Shown in pieces: positions 22,491 to 34,010 of a stretch of DNA of 64,000 nucleotides. This DNA is from Blasia pusilla (Eukaryota > Marchantiophyta > Marchantiopsida > Blasiales). The stretch is from the NCBI GenBank assembly GCA_050084515.1, contig CM114272.1:2790001-2854000 (forward strand), written 5' to 3'. The position numbers were made by a program, and so were the translations under genes. The first letter of the stretch is position 1, and every line of letters begins with the position of its first letter. The notes beneath the pieces were generated by a model. The model was given only the letters and a program-made list of their open reading frames with translations. It was not told the DNA's origin and did not search any database.

Positions 22491-25480
22491 GATCTTTAAA
22501 GCACTTCTCTTGCTTAGTGTAGTAGGAACTAAAGTGCTAAAGTACATCTTCCTTCATAGTATAGGATGGATGTGGCTTGATTTGCAAATGTAGATTTGAG
22601 AGTGAAATTGGACGTACAAGCCAATTTTTTTACCTTGATTTTATATGAGAAATATACAATGGGCCAATAAGAAGTTTATTATAAGTATATAGGCAAGTAA
22701 TTTTGCTCCATGAGGAGGCCCTAGAGACATATATGATATATATATATATATGTTTGTTTTGTCATTTTTTTCACAAGATCATGGGGGTAAGCCTTGCTAA
22801 TTTTTCTTGGATTTTTTCAATGCGGATAAACGTAGGGAACTGGGAGAGTGTAAGGGAGTACCGCTCATGTGTAGTATGGAATGTAGTATTAGTGGGCAAG
22901 TGGCGCATGTCCAAGAGGAGAGAGAGAGAGAGTATTTTTGGTCAAAAATCATAATCATCATGGACAATGAAGTAAGGTGGCTAGGTCATAACCATTAGAG
23001 TCCTTAAATACTATTGAACGCAGAGCCACAAGTGAAAACATAAAGATAGACTAAGGATGAATGGGATGAGTAAGTGAGAATCGTAAATATAGCCCTACGA
23101 AGGTGGTGATTGTCACTCGTTTGTTACTCTATTCTTCACTATGATATAAGGTTATTTCAAAATATTTACTTATACAAGTAACTAGAAAAAGTTGAGCCAA
23201 CGCCAAATCTTTTGTTTCTAATCGCACTCTTGGCAGCCCTATTTTGGAACTATTCATTTTTTGTGGATTGGGTAAAGACATGACTCTAGATGATGCATGG
23301 ATTCCGCTCCTGAAATGTAATATAATCTCTTTTGAGACCTTTGGAGATCATCATGCTCCATTTTTTATTCTTTAAAAATCGCCTTCTCCTCATTTGTTAA
23401 TACGGCAATCTCAAGACACTTCAACATTGGATAAGTCGCACAACAAGAAAAGTTATGTGAATAGAAACAGTAGAGAACCTTTTTTTTAATTTGACTGACA
23501 ATTGATTAATATGAGACTACATCTAATCCCAATTTTCCGCCTTCCTTATTGAAAAACTTCTTGTACATTCTTACACTGATAGATCCATGTGTAGGTTCTC
23601 TTCCCCTTGCCTATTAGTACTTCAATAGCCCACCAAGGTCCTTATTTTACATCCTCATATTGCCCATATGTAATGAATGCTCCACCAGAGAGGTTCTCTA
23701 TTAGATGTGCTTGTGAAGCTTATCAAGATTTTCTCCAAAGACATATACAAGGAGTTTAGGTGGGATGTTATGGACTATTCTCTCACAATTGGTGTCCACA
23801 ATTATAGCTCTTGCAAGTGAGGTAGGGGATCCATCTTGTACATACACTACATTATGAGTGCATAGTTCCATTATATGAATCTCGATTCTCCACAATAAGA
23901 TCAAAGCACCAATTTCATGCTAACCATACATTGAATCAAAAGTAGGGCAGAATTTTGATCATTCTCTCATGTATAAATTAATCCTAGAACAGACACACAG
24001 TTAGAAATTTTTGGAATCACTACTAAGGTTCTCATCCATACCCTTTATTCTACTATGAGAAAAGGGAAGAGAGGAGGGGACACCTTAGTAAAAAAATTCA
24101 GCTCAAGAATAGAGTTCTCTAAGTGATCTCACCAATAGAGACAATTTTAGGTTGATGGCTAGACCTAGTATAGGTTGGTGTGAGGGGCCATACTAGACTA
24201 AGTCTACGTAGTGTGGATTGGAGGTCATTTGGAACTTCAATTCTAAATGCGGTTGAGTTGGATATCTACTTCAAATCCCAATGGGCGTGATAGTTCCGGA
24301 ATGAGCAATCTTATTGGAAGCACGAGGGTTCTGGAAAAAAAGAATTAGAAGAGAGATAGAAAGAAAATATAGAAATATTATATATATAGAAGCACTATCT
24401 AGGAAATGATGGTTGTAAGTGAAATAAATTGGACTTCATCGAGTGGATAGGGGGAGTGGGGGAGAATTTATCGAGCACGAGGCTTACTAGAGAACTCCAA
24501 TTCTTCATCTTGCGGCTAGGTGTTGGCTAACTAATAATTTAGAGTTGCATTTTAAAATCTTAGGTCTCAATTGAATTTATTTTCTGATAGTGATGGAAAC
24601 TAATGGAACTATAGATTCACAAGCGGTGAAGGCTACACCAAACTAATGTAGTTGGGAGCTACCATTGTGCTTTGAAGGTTTTGTGGTAGGCAAGAGATCA
24701 TTTGGAGTGGTAGTTTAAATTAAACTCGAGGTAGATCTCTCAAAATATGTGGAGCCTTCTCGACAATTATATCATATACATTAGAATAGAAGGAGAGGAG
24801 AATTACCTATTATAAGTACTTATCCTTCTAAAGAAGTAAAACCTTTTTATAAAAGGAAGGTCCCAATGAAATTAGTGAGTTCATACTTATTAAGATTAGA
24901 GGTTGGGGGAATTGGTACTAAAATTTTGACTATGATCAAATTGGAGGTTAAGATCTTATTGGAAGGGTGATGCCCACTCTTGAAGAGAGGTATCCTTGAG
25001 GGTAATTATGCAAGTAAAACTATATTTCTAAAAGTAGCCAGGGAATATCCACCTAATGTAGTAAGGTCACACCATACAAGTTTTTTAAGGCTAGACTTGT
25101 AGGTTTGAGGTTTTCAAAACTATATTTTTGAATGAGTTTCAATTTGGTCTTCAAATTAAGATCCAATTCAAGTAGTGGTGCCTCTCCTTGAAATAAGAAT
25201 AACACTCCCAATAATTTTGTGATAGGTGAGCCCTAGTATTTGAATCATAGTTTAGCTAATTACAAGAAATATAATCTCATAACAAATCAATCTATATGAT
25301 CAACAAAATATATGGGGATTACTATATAAGTTGGAGGGTAAAAAAAAGAAACTCCTAGAAGTGAAGAAGAGGAACTAATTTACACCTTAACTTACCTTCA
25401 TATTAAAGTATACCGTGGAAAATAAAACTCATCAATATATTCATTGATTCAAAAAATACAATGATTCAAAAACATATGCC
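22491..25480. other. Interior of the second MULE; no coding sequence recognised
   Basis: AT-rich and full of stops in all frames. It contains a (TA)n run at about 22735-22752 and short purine runs. The C-terminal transposase exons seen in the first copy were not found here. Confidence 0.45.
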
Positions 25481-25576
25481 GTGATAGGAACAAGAAAATA
25501 TACCAAGAAATATGTATCACATAACATAAATTATACAATATCAGCTTTTACCTTGTTGCAATTTATGCCAAAGATG

Positions 25577-26168
25577 CTATCCATGCTCAAAGCGGTGCAA
25601 TGTCCATACTTTACAAGTGTTGGAAGTTGCCTCTGGCTTTGGAATCCTATAATGAGTATCTTCCATGTAAGACTCATATACGAACACTTTCTTAAGACTC
25701 AAAGACTCGTTCTCATTTATTGCATAAAGAAATATCTCCTTATTGAATTGTTTGGTTCCGAAAATCATGCATATGCATGAAGTCATCTCGGGTCAAACTC
25801 AGTTCAAAGTTAGGATCCATGAGTGAGCGCATTTTCAACATCTTTGAATGCTCCACTTGGATCTGGTGGGGCTTTATCCCTAACCAAAGCCTCTCTTTGA
25901 CATTGTTCTTCAGATCATCTGAAATCCAAGGAGCGAACATCTTGGGTGTATCTAAGAATTTTTCATCATCCTTCCGATGGTATGGCTTATTGGTTTTATC
26001 CACATGAGCTCTATTTTTGTAGGTGATTTTTGCCATGTATGAAGGAGTCGTGATTTCCAAGACTATAAAACGACATTGACACCCACATTTGCAACTATCA
26101 CCTCTACTTATAATCTATCCATGAGGCCTACTATAGAACTGCCTCTTCCACTTTTGGGGATTGCAGAC
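25577..26168 (-). pseudogene. MULE transposase fragment, second copy
   Basis: Homologous to 3850-4308: both have a Cys block (GDSCKCGCQCRF here), then DTPKMFAPWISDDL, KERLWLGIKPHQI, EHS--LKMR and MDPNFELSLTRDDF. An acceptor-like TTTTTTACAG precedes the exon at about 26170, at the same place as in copy one. Only the N-terminal DNA-binding part is recognisable; the catalytic domain is missing. The two copies differ at many residues, so they are old relatives and not a recent duplication. Confidence 0.8.
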
Positions 26169-26509
26169 CTGTAAAAAACCCCAAGGACATGATATGAAAT
26201 AAAAGCTAGTCTAAGAAATCATTCCTAAATAGGCACCCTAGTCATTTATAAAGCAAAAACCAAACATTTTCTCATCCAATAGCATGGTTACACATATCAC
26301 CATATAAATGGATAGGAGTGGAGAGTGGGCACCTCTGTACAATCTCTTGTTGCAAGTGGCGGAGGTCATTTGGGCCATATGCACAATAGTATATTGTCTA
26401 TAGCAAATTCTTTCCATCTATCTCCCGAGGAGCCCAAGATTGCATGGAAATTTATTTGCCCGGCCCACATCAAAGCCCGCACATCTACGCAAGAGAGGCG
26501 CTCCTAAGG

Positions 26510-26735
26510 CTCAACATGAGAGATATGGCTTGAGAAAGCCATCTCTTTCACTCTTATACCCTTGGGAAGAGCCAAAAGACTCTTCCCCCAAACATAGCCC
26601 TCCCAACGGTAACCTACGTGCACATGTTACCGGGTAATAACTGACTTGGTCAAAAATTTACCTGACGGGCTAAGGCCAACATAGAGAAATTTCCATCAAC
26701 AACGTCCCCGACGCATCACACGTGTTTCCAATCTC
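26510..26735 (-). repeat. Right terminal inverted repeat of the second MULE, with TATA-like box
   Basis: Partner of 22265-22490. A minus-strand TATAAG at 26553-26558 points into the element towards the transposase fragment, with the conserved CTTTCTCAAGCCAT downstream. Confidence 0.75.
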
Positions 26736-26739
26736 ATTC

Positions 26740-27918
26740 GACATCTCAAGATGAAGTTACACCCAAATAACCCGCTGACTCTCTATACCGTCGACGGGAT
26801 AGAATTTTACCTACATCAAACTAAGATGAAACATTGGAGAGGTCTTTTGGAAGAGTCCAAGAGATAAAATGCGCAATAGAGTTCATATGTTGATGGTTGT
26901 GACTAGGAAACCAGGACCAAATGTGAACCAAGACTTGAGATGATTTGAGGCTAGAAAGGTTGGTTGCCAAAGAGGTAAGAACTAGATTTGAAACGCGATT
27001 AGCATTTGGGGTTTTGACTGTATTTTGGACCATGATGTTTAGTCCCAAGATGCGTTTGGAACAATTGAGATGGCGTTTGAAAGCTTATGCACAACCACTT
27101 CCAACCCATCGAAGATCTAAGCAAACGCACAAGCAGAGGCTAAGATATTTTTTGAGAACAATTATACCGGGAGTTTGGTTGAGGGCCGAAATGAGGGGCA
27201 CGAGTGTCTTTCCCCAAATTTAGGGGGAGGGCGGATATTCCCAGAAGTAATAGTAAGGGGGAGTGTCACCAAGGATTTTTGGGACCCAAACCCCATTTTG
27301 GGTGTCAAAGGGCGATTCAAGGGCAGAAGATGGAACTGGAATTAGGCATTAGGACTCAAAATCCAAACCCTATCCAAGGGAGTGGATTTTGAAAGCCACA
27401 CTTGGATTCCATCCCACATCTCATTTTTGTGAGTCTTGGTTAGGGACTCATTGGAAGTCCATTGGACAGTTGGGACTGTCAGGCGTGCAAACGTCATTTG
27501 AGTTTCTTTAACCAACCAAAAAGTCAGTAGAGACTTGCCTATGTTGTAAAGCGAGAAACTAGGAAGATTGAGCTTGATGAGAGACCGAGTCGAGAACTCA
27601 AAGAGTAAGGGCGTTGATTGACCCAGAACCAACTAACGTGAGTGCTCGTTTGGGTGTAGATCAGAATTGAGAGCGAGTTCTACTGAATGCATGCTTTCGC
27701 AACACTAAAGATTTACGTTCAAGGAGAGTAGGTGCATAATATAAAATGGGCTTTTTGTGCAAGTAATGAGTTTGGATGTAGGTGCACTTTCATATATCTA
27801 CTTCAATATTTCACCAAAAAAATGGAATTGCTTTTGCAGCCCGTGTGGAATGCATTTCCCCAACCACTACGGCTAAGTTTGGTTTAAAGCATAGATAGGA
27901 TCTACTAGGCGTGAGGTT
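26740..27918. other. No gene recognised left of the Copia fragment
   Basis: No motif from the N-terminal parts of Copia pol was recognised, so the Copia element is 5'-truncated or rearranged here. Confidence 0.35.
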
Positions 27919-28647
27919 ATGATCTTGCCAATGGTGGTAGAATTGAAACTCTCAATGGAGGATGTTTCACCATTGGTAGATGAAAAGTTGTACAGAAAGC
28001 TTGTGGGAAATTTGATATTTTTGTGCAACACAAGATCTGACATTAGCTTTGTTGTAGGAATATTGAGTAGGTTCTCAACTAAGCCTCTTGAGAATCATTG
28101 GAGGACACGGATGCGTGTGTTGAGGTAAATCAAAGGCACTATCAACTACCGCATCACCTATAGAGCAGGGATGGAAATGAACGCCTTTTGTGACTCGGAT
28201 TGGGCATGAGACTTAGATTCTCAGAGATATGTTTCGGGTTATTATTTCTTCGTAGGATCAGGTGTGGTATCATGGGTTAGCAAGAAGTAACCTACAGTGG
28301 CTCTTTCTTCTATCAAGGCAGAGTACAAATTGGCTTGTTATGCTTCTTATGAAACAATATGGTTGAGATGGATATTGGAGGACATAGGAGAAACACCAAA
28401 ATGTGCTAGTGTAATATGGTGTGACAATCACAGTTGCATTACCAAAGCACATAATCCTGTGTTTCATGCTTGTATAAAGCACATAGAGATCCAATATTAT
28501 TTTGTTTGTGAGTTGATCGAGAGAGAGGTTTTAAAGTTAGTCTATTGTCTAACAGAGAATAACCGTGCAGACATCTTCACCAAAGCCTTGAGTGGAGATA
28601 AACTTCAACAACATCTGAAGGGTCTTGGCATCGGTCCAAGACAATAG
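27919..28647 (+). pseudogene. Ty1/Copia pol 3' end (RT C-terminus and RNase H)
   Basis: One frame runs through with stops at 28126 (TAA), about 28207 (TGA) and about 28288 (TAA). Copia hallmarks in order: YRKLVGNLIFL, RSDISFVVGILSRF, FCDSDWA, SGYYFFVGSGVVSWVSKK, VALSSIKAEYKL, WCDNHSCI, HIEIQYYFV and DIFTKAL. By family comparison, the first stop replaces the Tyr of VLRYLKGT, the second the Gly of SDWAGD and the third the Gln of SKKQPTVALS. So two of the three are not C-to-T changes. The element would copy itself through an RNA intermediate; this copy is dead. It is followed by a G-rich primer site and an LTR start. Confidence 0.9.
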
Positions 28648-28665
28648 TCCACATGAGAGTGGATA

Positions 28666-28677
28666 TTGAGGGGGGGG
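28666..28677 (+). promoter_or_regulatory. Polypurine tract of the Copia element
   Basis: GAGGGGGGGG lies directly before the LTR-start sequence TGTTGGATTCTCAACATCC, as expected for the plus-strand primer of an LTR retroelement. Confidence 0.75.
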
Positions 28678-28800
28678 TGTTGGATTCTCAACATCCACTT
28701 CTCTCATCACCATCTATGTGATTGGCCCCCTTATATGAGTAGAAACCTACCACTTTACTCACTCTACACATGAGGAAAATCTTGGCTGTTTGCTGATAGG
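28678..28800 (+). repeat. 3' LTR start of the Copia fragment (right end unclear)
   Basis: Starts TGTTGGATTCTCAACATCCA and keeps similarity to the LTRs at 36912 and 31870-32277 for about 80 bases (GGCCCCCTTATATGAG versus GGCCCCCTTGTATGAG), then diverges. It is therefore an older or different subfamily. Confidence 0.65.
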
Positions 28801-29479
28801 TTAGATATGGATTCCACTTGCTTCCCAAAGCGTGTGCAATATTTCACTAGACACCATGATAGGATAAAGCAAAAGAATATGGGAGTTTCTCAATCCCCAT
28901 TGATTTGAATTCAGAAATTCAAACATCCTATGTACAATGGTCATATTCCCAATGATACCATGTTTGACATGAGAAAATCTACAAAGAGTCCGGTGCTATG
29001 GGGCCGATCACTTTTGTAAGATTAAAGAACCAGGAAAGAGCTTAGATACATACTGCTATAGTAGATGCTTTAAGAACTTAATGTATGAAATTCCTGAAAG
29101 GTAAAACCTTACGTGCTCAAATACTAAAATCTAACATGCTCAAAAACTAGTGCAATGATGCCAAAAAGAGCATATCATATGTATACGCCATAAGAAATGC
29201 ATAACAACACTAGCATCAACATCAGTTGGAATGGCTTTATTAATCCAAACTGGGAACTTCTCCATATATGCAATCGACAATGACAAAAATAGCAAACCAA
29301 ATATATGAATATGAGTAGGAACCATGGTTTACTATTATCAAAGTATGTGAGAAGGTAAATTTTGAGGTAGAGAATAGAGAGTAATTTTACGAACAATGTT
29401 ATAAAACCATAAATGCATAAGCACCTCAAAAATATCAACCAATTTATACTTTTTTTTTCCATTTTGTGAACCCCGATTC
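28801..29479. other. No gene recognised
   Basis: AT-rich sequence between the Copia LTR and the second ORF2 copy. A frame at 29175-29462 (minus) is rich in Phe, Leu and Tyr and looks like chance reading of AT-rich DNA. Confidence 0.35.
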
Positions 29480-30690
29480 GGTCTGGTTGTACTTGTTCTT
29501 CCTTTTGGCTTATCTAGTTGGAGAAGTTGCAATCATTTGCTAAAGAACTTCAGATTTTGACTTTCCTAGTTCCCTACATTCCTCAACTGTAAGAGTTAAT
29601 CCTGTTTGGGTGGACTTTCCCTTGCACATCTCTATTTCCAAAACCTCACTCTCTTCCACATGCGTCTCATTCAATGTTTGAGTCACATCCAAGTGTATGC
29701 CACTTGGAAATCTACTCCTAATGTTAACAACCTCAAAGATTTGGCTCATTCTTGGTGGAAACCAAGCTTTATTCACCTCGTTCAAATCCCTAAGGATCTA
29801 TGTATCAAATATTGGGTCCAACATCTCATCTCCTTTACTAGTACTTACCTTGCCTTTCCCAATACTCGTTGATAATCAACTTACTTTTCTTGCAACTCCT
29901 AACATTGCCTTGGCTAGATTCTTCTTCAAGGCTCTCAACTCTCGAGAGGAAGGCTTCTTTTTTGACAGAAAGTCATCATCGACATCTTCCACATCCTTAC
30001 AAGCAAGGGAACTTGATTCAACATTCTTAATGTCACCATGAATACGAGTGACAAAATCATCAATGGTAGCTTCACTCTAGTGCTCCTTATCTCCAGCATC
30101 CTCATCGATGATATGCTCCTCGGCTACCCCTTTCAGATCCTCTTCTTGAGATCAAATGTCTTCTACACTCTCATCACCTATTGCTGGTGTAAGGTCAACA
30201 CCCTCATCTTATATTGGAGGTAGAATGGCTTCCAAACTCTGATCCTCTATTACATGTGGAATGGCTTCCACACACTAATCTGAGCTTGCAAGAAGAATGG
30301 CTTCTATATGTTCATCCTCCTCTATAGGTAGAATGGCTTCCACACTGTGGTCCCTTGCAACAATGTCTATCATCTTAGATGGAATGGATTGTGAAACCAG
30401 ATCTTTGTGACTTATGTCCAATGGAGCACCATCCATATCCAACTCTTTTGTGGATTTCCTACTTCTCTTTTTCAAGGATATTGACTTCAGCTTCTCTTGA
30501 GGAGAACTTTGCAATTCGGAAATGTTAGAGCTTCAGACTATTTGAATGCCTTTAGACCCTTTAGTCATGGGTATTGTGCAATTCCCTGACCTTGTATGTT
30601 GGTCCAAATGAGGTTCACTAGAATGATCCTCCCCAACTGCCTACACCATTCCCAAATTTGAGTCCACCTCTTGGACCTCAAATTTTTTCT
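29480..30690 (-). pseudogene. ORF2 copy 2: truncated relative of the frame at 5582-8191
   Basis: The minus-strand frame aligns with the C-terminal third of ORF2 copy 1. ALKKNL, then DT*ILRDLNEVN against DTQILRDLNEVN, STQTGLTLTVEECRELGKS against the copy-1 EECRDLGKS motif, SEVL, and an AKRKNKY tail against AKKKNKY. Upstream of that it is rich in Glu, Asp, Ser and Ile with short degenerate repeats (EAILP), interrupted by stops. At one stop (TAG) copy 1 reads CAG, which shows a C-to-T change directly. The N-terminal finger region is missing: the similarity ends where an LTR piece starts (about 30690). Function unknown; it is out of the second MULE's terminal repeats. Confidence 0.7.
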
Positions 30691-30907
30691 ACTAATAGAA
30701 ATGAAGAAAAATAGGTAAAAACCCTAGTTTTCCGAGAAGTGAAATAGTCGGGAGCCGCAACGGTAGTGCATTCTCATATGTCGAGTTATCTCCATGTTCA
30801 GGTTCGATCGAAGCTCTTCTGTGAGCGCATGGACGGACTAGGCCACTTTGTATCTCTAAGTTTTGTAAAGATTTCAGTGATTTCGTCACTTTTTGTTTTT
30901 TCACAGA
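30688..30907 (+). repeat. Copia LTR, 3' part
   Basis: Nearly identical to the 3' 220 bp of the solo LTR ending at 37289: AAACCCTAGTTTTCC, GTCGGGAGCCGCA, GGACGGACTAGGCCA, TTTCAGTGATTTCGTCACTTT. Its 5' half is missing. It lies inverted relative to the LTR at 31870-32277. Confidence 0.85.
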
Positions 30908-31869
30908 TCTCTTGTTACTCTTCATTCCATCCATTTCCTTCAGCTCGGTTCTCTAATCAATTACACTTCTATTTTCAAGTATGCAAAAGGAAGCATTATG
31001 TTACAAGAAGATTGAGTTTAAGGAGACATCATTGACGTGGTCCCTGGGAAATAGGCTATTTACACTAGCTTCTGGTCGTATTTGTTTAGATAAGCTTAGG
31101 TCCCTACGACATGACTTCCATCTCCCAATCCATATGGTTATTGATTTTTCTGCAAATAAAGTCTCCCACCTCAATTAATAGGCTCAAACTTGCACATTCT
31201 AGTGGTGAACTCCGAGCTTTTAAACCTAAGTAGGTTGAAACCCCTCAAGTATTTCCCATACTACTTGATTTTGAGGACATCACTCCTTCTAGATCTACCA
31301 ACACCTTGGATACTGCTATTGAGCAGCTAATATTTGACTATTTTACTCTTATGACTTCGCCGGCTAAAATAAAATGCACATAGACTACCCACATGTATTA
31401 TGGTCTTGACATATATCTCCTAATCCCCCTTACAATATTACATTCAGTTCGCTTTCATCAATTTCGGTCAAAATTTTTAATCCTTCTTTCTACTATTACA
31501 CCTTACTGCTCCTAATATGTATTTCTAAATATTCACTTCTTGCTTCAAGATATTTTGTCTTTCAAATTTCCCACTAACTAATACCTTGTACATACCACTA
31601 ATCACTAATCACCTTACATCTTTTCATACATGTCCACTCATATTCAACTACATGTGTACATATTGAGCACCCATGCTCATTCCTTGCAACATTATATTAA
31701 CACGAATTGTCCCAGCTTGAAGACGCGAAGGAAGAGCTTGCTACTCTTGGCATAAAAATGAACCTACATGAAGATCTTGTCTCCTCTCTTAATGAAGAAA
31801 TTGATGTTCTGATGTCTCAAGTTTCTTTTCATGAAGACAGATTGAAAGAGGCTAATTAGCACTGTGAGA
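30908..31869. other. Spacer between inverted LTR pieces; short coiled-coil peptide fragment
   Basis: About 31706-31857 on the plus strand reads QLEDAKEELATLG, SSLNEEIDVLMSQ and HEDRLKEAN before a TAG: a short coiled-coil segment, possibly left from a gag or host exon. It has no start codon of its own. The rest is AT-rich and unassigned. Confidence 0.35.
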
Positions 31870-32277
31870 AAACAGAAAGTGACGAAATCACTGAAATCTT
31901 TACAAAACTTAGAGATACAAAGTGGCCTAGTCCGTCCGTGCGCTCACAGAAGAGCTTCGATGGAACCTGAACTGGGAGATAACTCGACATACGAGAATGC
32001 GCTACCGCTCCGACTCCCGACTATTTGACTACTCAAGAAAACTAGGGTTTTTACCTATTTTCCTTCATTTTTATTAATAGAAAAATTTTGCATCTAACCC
32101 TATATTGCATCTTAGGGTTATATAGGGTTAGATAAACCTAGTAACGCTATTCCTAAAACCACCTACGTCATATTATTATGACTCCTTCGAAGTCTAAGTC
32201 GGAACCATCAATCTAGGCTTCTCCTCATACAAGGGGGCCGATAAGATTAATGGTGCTTAGAGAAGTGGATATTGAGA
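31870..32277 (-). repeat. Copia LTR, nearly complete, reverse orientation
   Basis: Reverse complement starts TTGTTGGATTCTCAATATCC at about 32277 and ends in the GTGATTTCGTCACTTTCTG block near 31870. It matches the LTR at 36912-37289 with a ~30-bp longer middle section that contains repeated CCTATATAACC/GGGTTA words. Confidence 0.85.
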
Positions 32278-32334
32278 ATCCAACAAGCACCTCAAGCTTT
32301 TCTATAAGCATATTCGGCCCTTCATTGCTACAAA

Positions 32335-32385
32335 ACTATTGTTATTGGTGCATGCCAACAACTGGCATACACCGATAACAATAGT
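32335..32385. repeat. 23-bp hairpin at the 3' end of the Gypsy RT fragment
   Basis: Arms 32335-32357 and 32363-32385 match at 21 of 23 positions around a 5-nt loop. One arm is the end of the RT coding sequence (YCYRCMP); the other is its inverted duplicate. Confidence 0.85.
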
Positions 32386-32594
32386 CTTTCATAAATGATC
32401 TTAAACAATCCATGATCCTTTGAAACTCAGCCAGGGCGTTCTTTAACCCAAATGGTAAGAACCGCCACTGGTACAAACAATCCTTCCTGTGAGAATCGAT
32501 GCCCCAAAATGCCGTCTTGTGCCTGTCATCCAATCTGATAGGCAGTTGATGATATCCGGCTCGCAAATCCAAATCACTTACGTACAAGTGATTT
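32342..32594 (-). pseudogene. Ty3/Gypsy reverse-transcriptase fragment
   Basis: Eighty codons with RT motifs SDLDLRAGYHQLPIR, HKTAFWG, YQWRFLPFGLKNALAEFQ and a following FMKDYC. In family terms this covers RT blocks from the first catalytic Asp (in SDLDLR) to just before the YxDD box. No LTR, integrase or RNase H sequence accompanies it. Each end coincides with a 23-bp hairpin, so the fragment is bounded by inverted duplications of its own ends. Confidence 0.88.
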
Positions 32595-32625
32595 CGTGAA
32601 CAAAATCACTTGTACGTAAGTGATT
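32572..32625. repeat. Perfect 23-bp hairpin at the 5' end of the Gypsy RT fragment
   Basis: Arms 32572-32594 and 32603-32625 are exact reverse complements around an 8-nt loop. The left arm encodes NHLYVSD of the RT; the right arm is the inverted copy. Each arm is itself nearly palindromic. Confidence 0.9.
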
Positions 32626-33059
32626 CCACACTTAAATTTAGAGGTAGCTAACAACATGTAGGTTTTTTTTGTAGGACTATAACTACTCACTACGGACATA
32701 CAATGTTCCTGTGCATCAGCTCATTAACTAAGTAGCACCATAGTATTACTCAAACTCACACCATGATTTGGTCTAAACCATTAAGTTCCCGACTGCTTTG
32801 CTACTATGAAGTTCTATTTTTTTTTGCAGTCTTTTAACTTCCATGGACAGAACCTGCACTTCAATGATTTGGCTGACTAGAGGTTCCTTACTAAAATACA
32901 TTGTTTTCTCTTTTTTTCTAAACTATTAGGTTTCCCGTTGCTTTGCCACTATGATGTTATGTATTTCTTTCCATTATCTTAATTTCCACAGGCAAAACCT
33001 ACACTTCAATCACTTTCCTACCTAGCTATTCCCTGCCAACTTACATTGTTATCTGTCAA

Positions 33060-33580
33060 GGTTGCACGGAAACGGACAAGTCCGGACATGGCACACTGGG
33101 CGCGAGCACCGGTTCTTTTGGGGCCCATATTTTACGTGGGCTCCATTGCGGGCCATCGGTGTGGGTTTCAATGAAGGGTGTGGGTCTCAATCGCGTCCGA
33201 GCTGATTACGGGCCGCTTGCGGGCTACGGCAGAGGCTCGCATGCGGGCGTTCGAGCTGGCGCCCAGGCTTGTTGCTGGCTAGGGTGTAGGATGCTTGCGA
33301 TCTCGAGAGCCCGCATGCGGGCCGCCCTGCGTGCAAGCGCAAGCTAGTTGCAGGCCTTGGAGCCCGTGCGCGGACTCAAAGGCCCGTAGTGCGGGCTCTA
33401 CGCGGGCCCTAGAGCCCGTGTGCGGGCTAGGGTGTAGGCTCACAGGCGGGCCGTTGAGCTTGCCTGCAGGCCCTCGAGCCTACAGATGGCTTGGATTGCG
33501 GCCTCACAACCGTGTAGAGCCCGTGTGCAAGTTGCTTGCGGGCCGTGCAGGCCAAGGGTTATGGGAGGCCCTATGATTTT
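33060..33580. repeat. GC-rich degenerate minisatellite (GAGCCCGNNNGCGGGC words)
   Basis: Variants of GAGCCCG, GTGCGGGC, GCATGCGGGC and CGGGCC recur irregularly over about 450 bp, in sharp contrast to AT-rich flanks. Similar words appear at 61155-61245. Open frames across it are rich in Arg, Ala and Gly and look like composition artefacts. Confidence 0.7.
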
Positions 33581-33934
33581 AGTGAGATACTAAATAAATT
33601 CTGTCACTATTATGGTTTGGTTGATTGACGGTTTGAGAGGTTGGAATAGGGTTGTTGTAGGAGAATAAAGATTAGTTAGAAATGAGAGTAATTGATGAAT
33701 TTGGGATCCTAGTGGTGGAGAAAGGAATAAAAATATTAAAATAAATTTGAATAGGATGATTGTATTGCAAAATAGCTCTGCTGGAAATTTAAATTAGGTG
33801 AGGAAGAATCTAATAGGAGAATAAAAGTAAGTTTATTGAAGAAAATTAATGGAGATGGTTTAGTAATCAATTGTAAGTGGGGGTAGATGATTTGGGGAGT
33901 TAGAAGGGTTCATTCTCTTCCTTCCATCCTCCCT
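33581..33934. other. No gene recognised upstream of the hAT promoter
   Basis: AT-rich sequence; it may include upstream promoter sequence of the hAT gene. Confidence 0.35.
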
Positions 33935-34010
33935 TATATAAACTTGTTCATTTTGTGTATACCCTCATAATCTCATTCCTCCCTTCATCTCTCTCTCTCT
34001 CTCTCTCTCT
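33935..34010 (+). promoter_or_regulatory. Candidate hAT core promoter: TATA box and (CT)11
   Basis: TATATAA at 33935-33941 is followed by (CT)11 at 33989-34010 and lies about 350 bp before the first hAT-like coding sequence. The spacing suits a TATA box with a pyrimidine-rich leader. Activity is inferred. Confidence 0.5.

Larger units (their letters stand above)
22265..26735. mobile_element. Second MULE, ~4.5 kb, degenerate
   Basis: Long inverted repeats at 22265-22490 and 26510-26735 flank a transposase fragment on the minus strand (25577-26168). Most of the interior (22.5-25.5 kb) has no recognisable coding sequence. Target-site duplications were not identified. The gene would be read from the right terminal repeat leftwards, which matches the orientation of its TATA box. 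Confidence 0.65.

Noticed and set aside
33159-33576. Arg/Ala-rich open frames in the GC-rich island
   Set aside because: Composition artefact of the GC-rich minisatellite.
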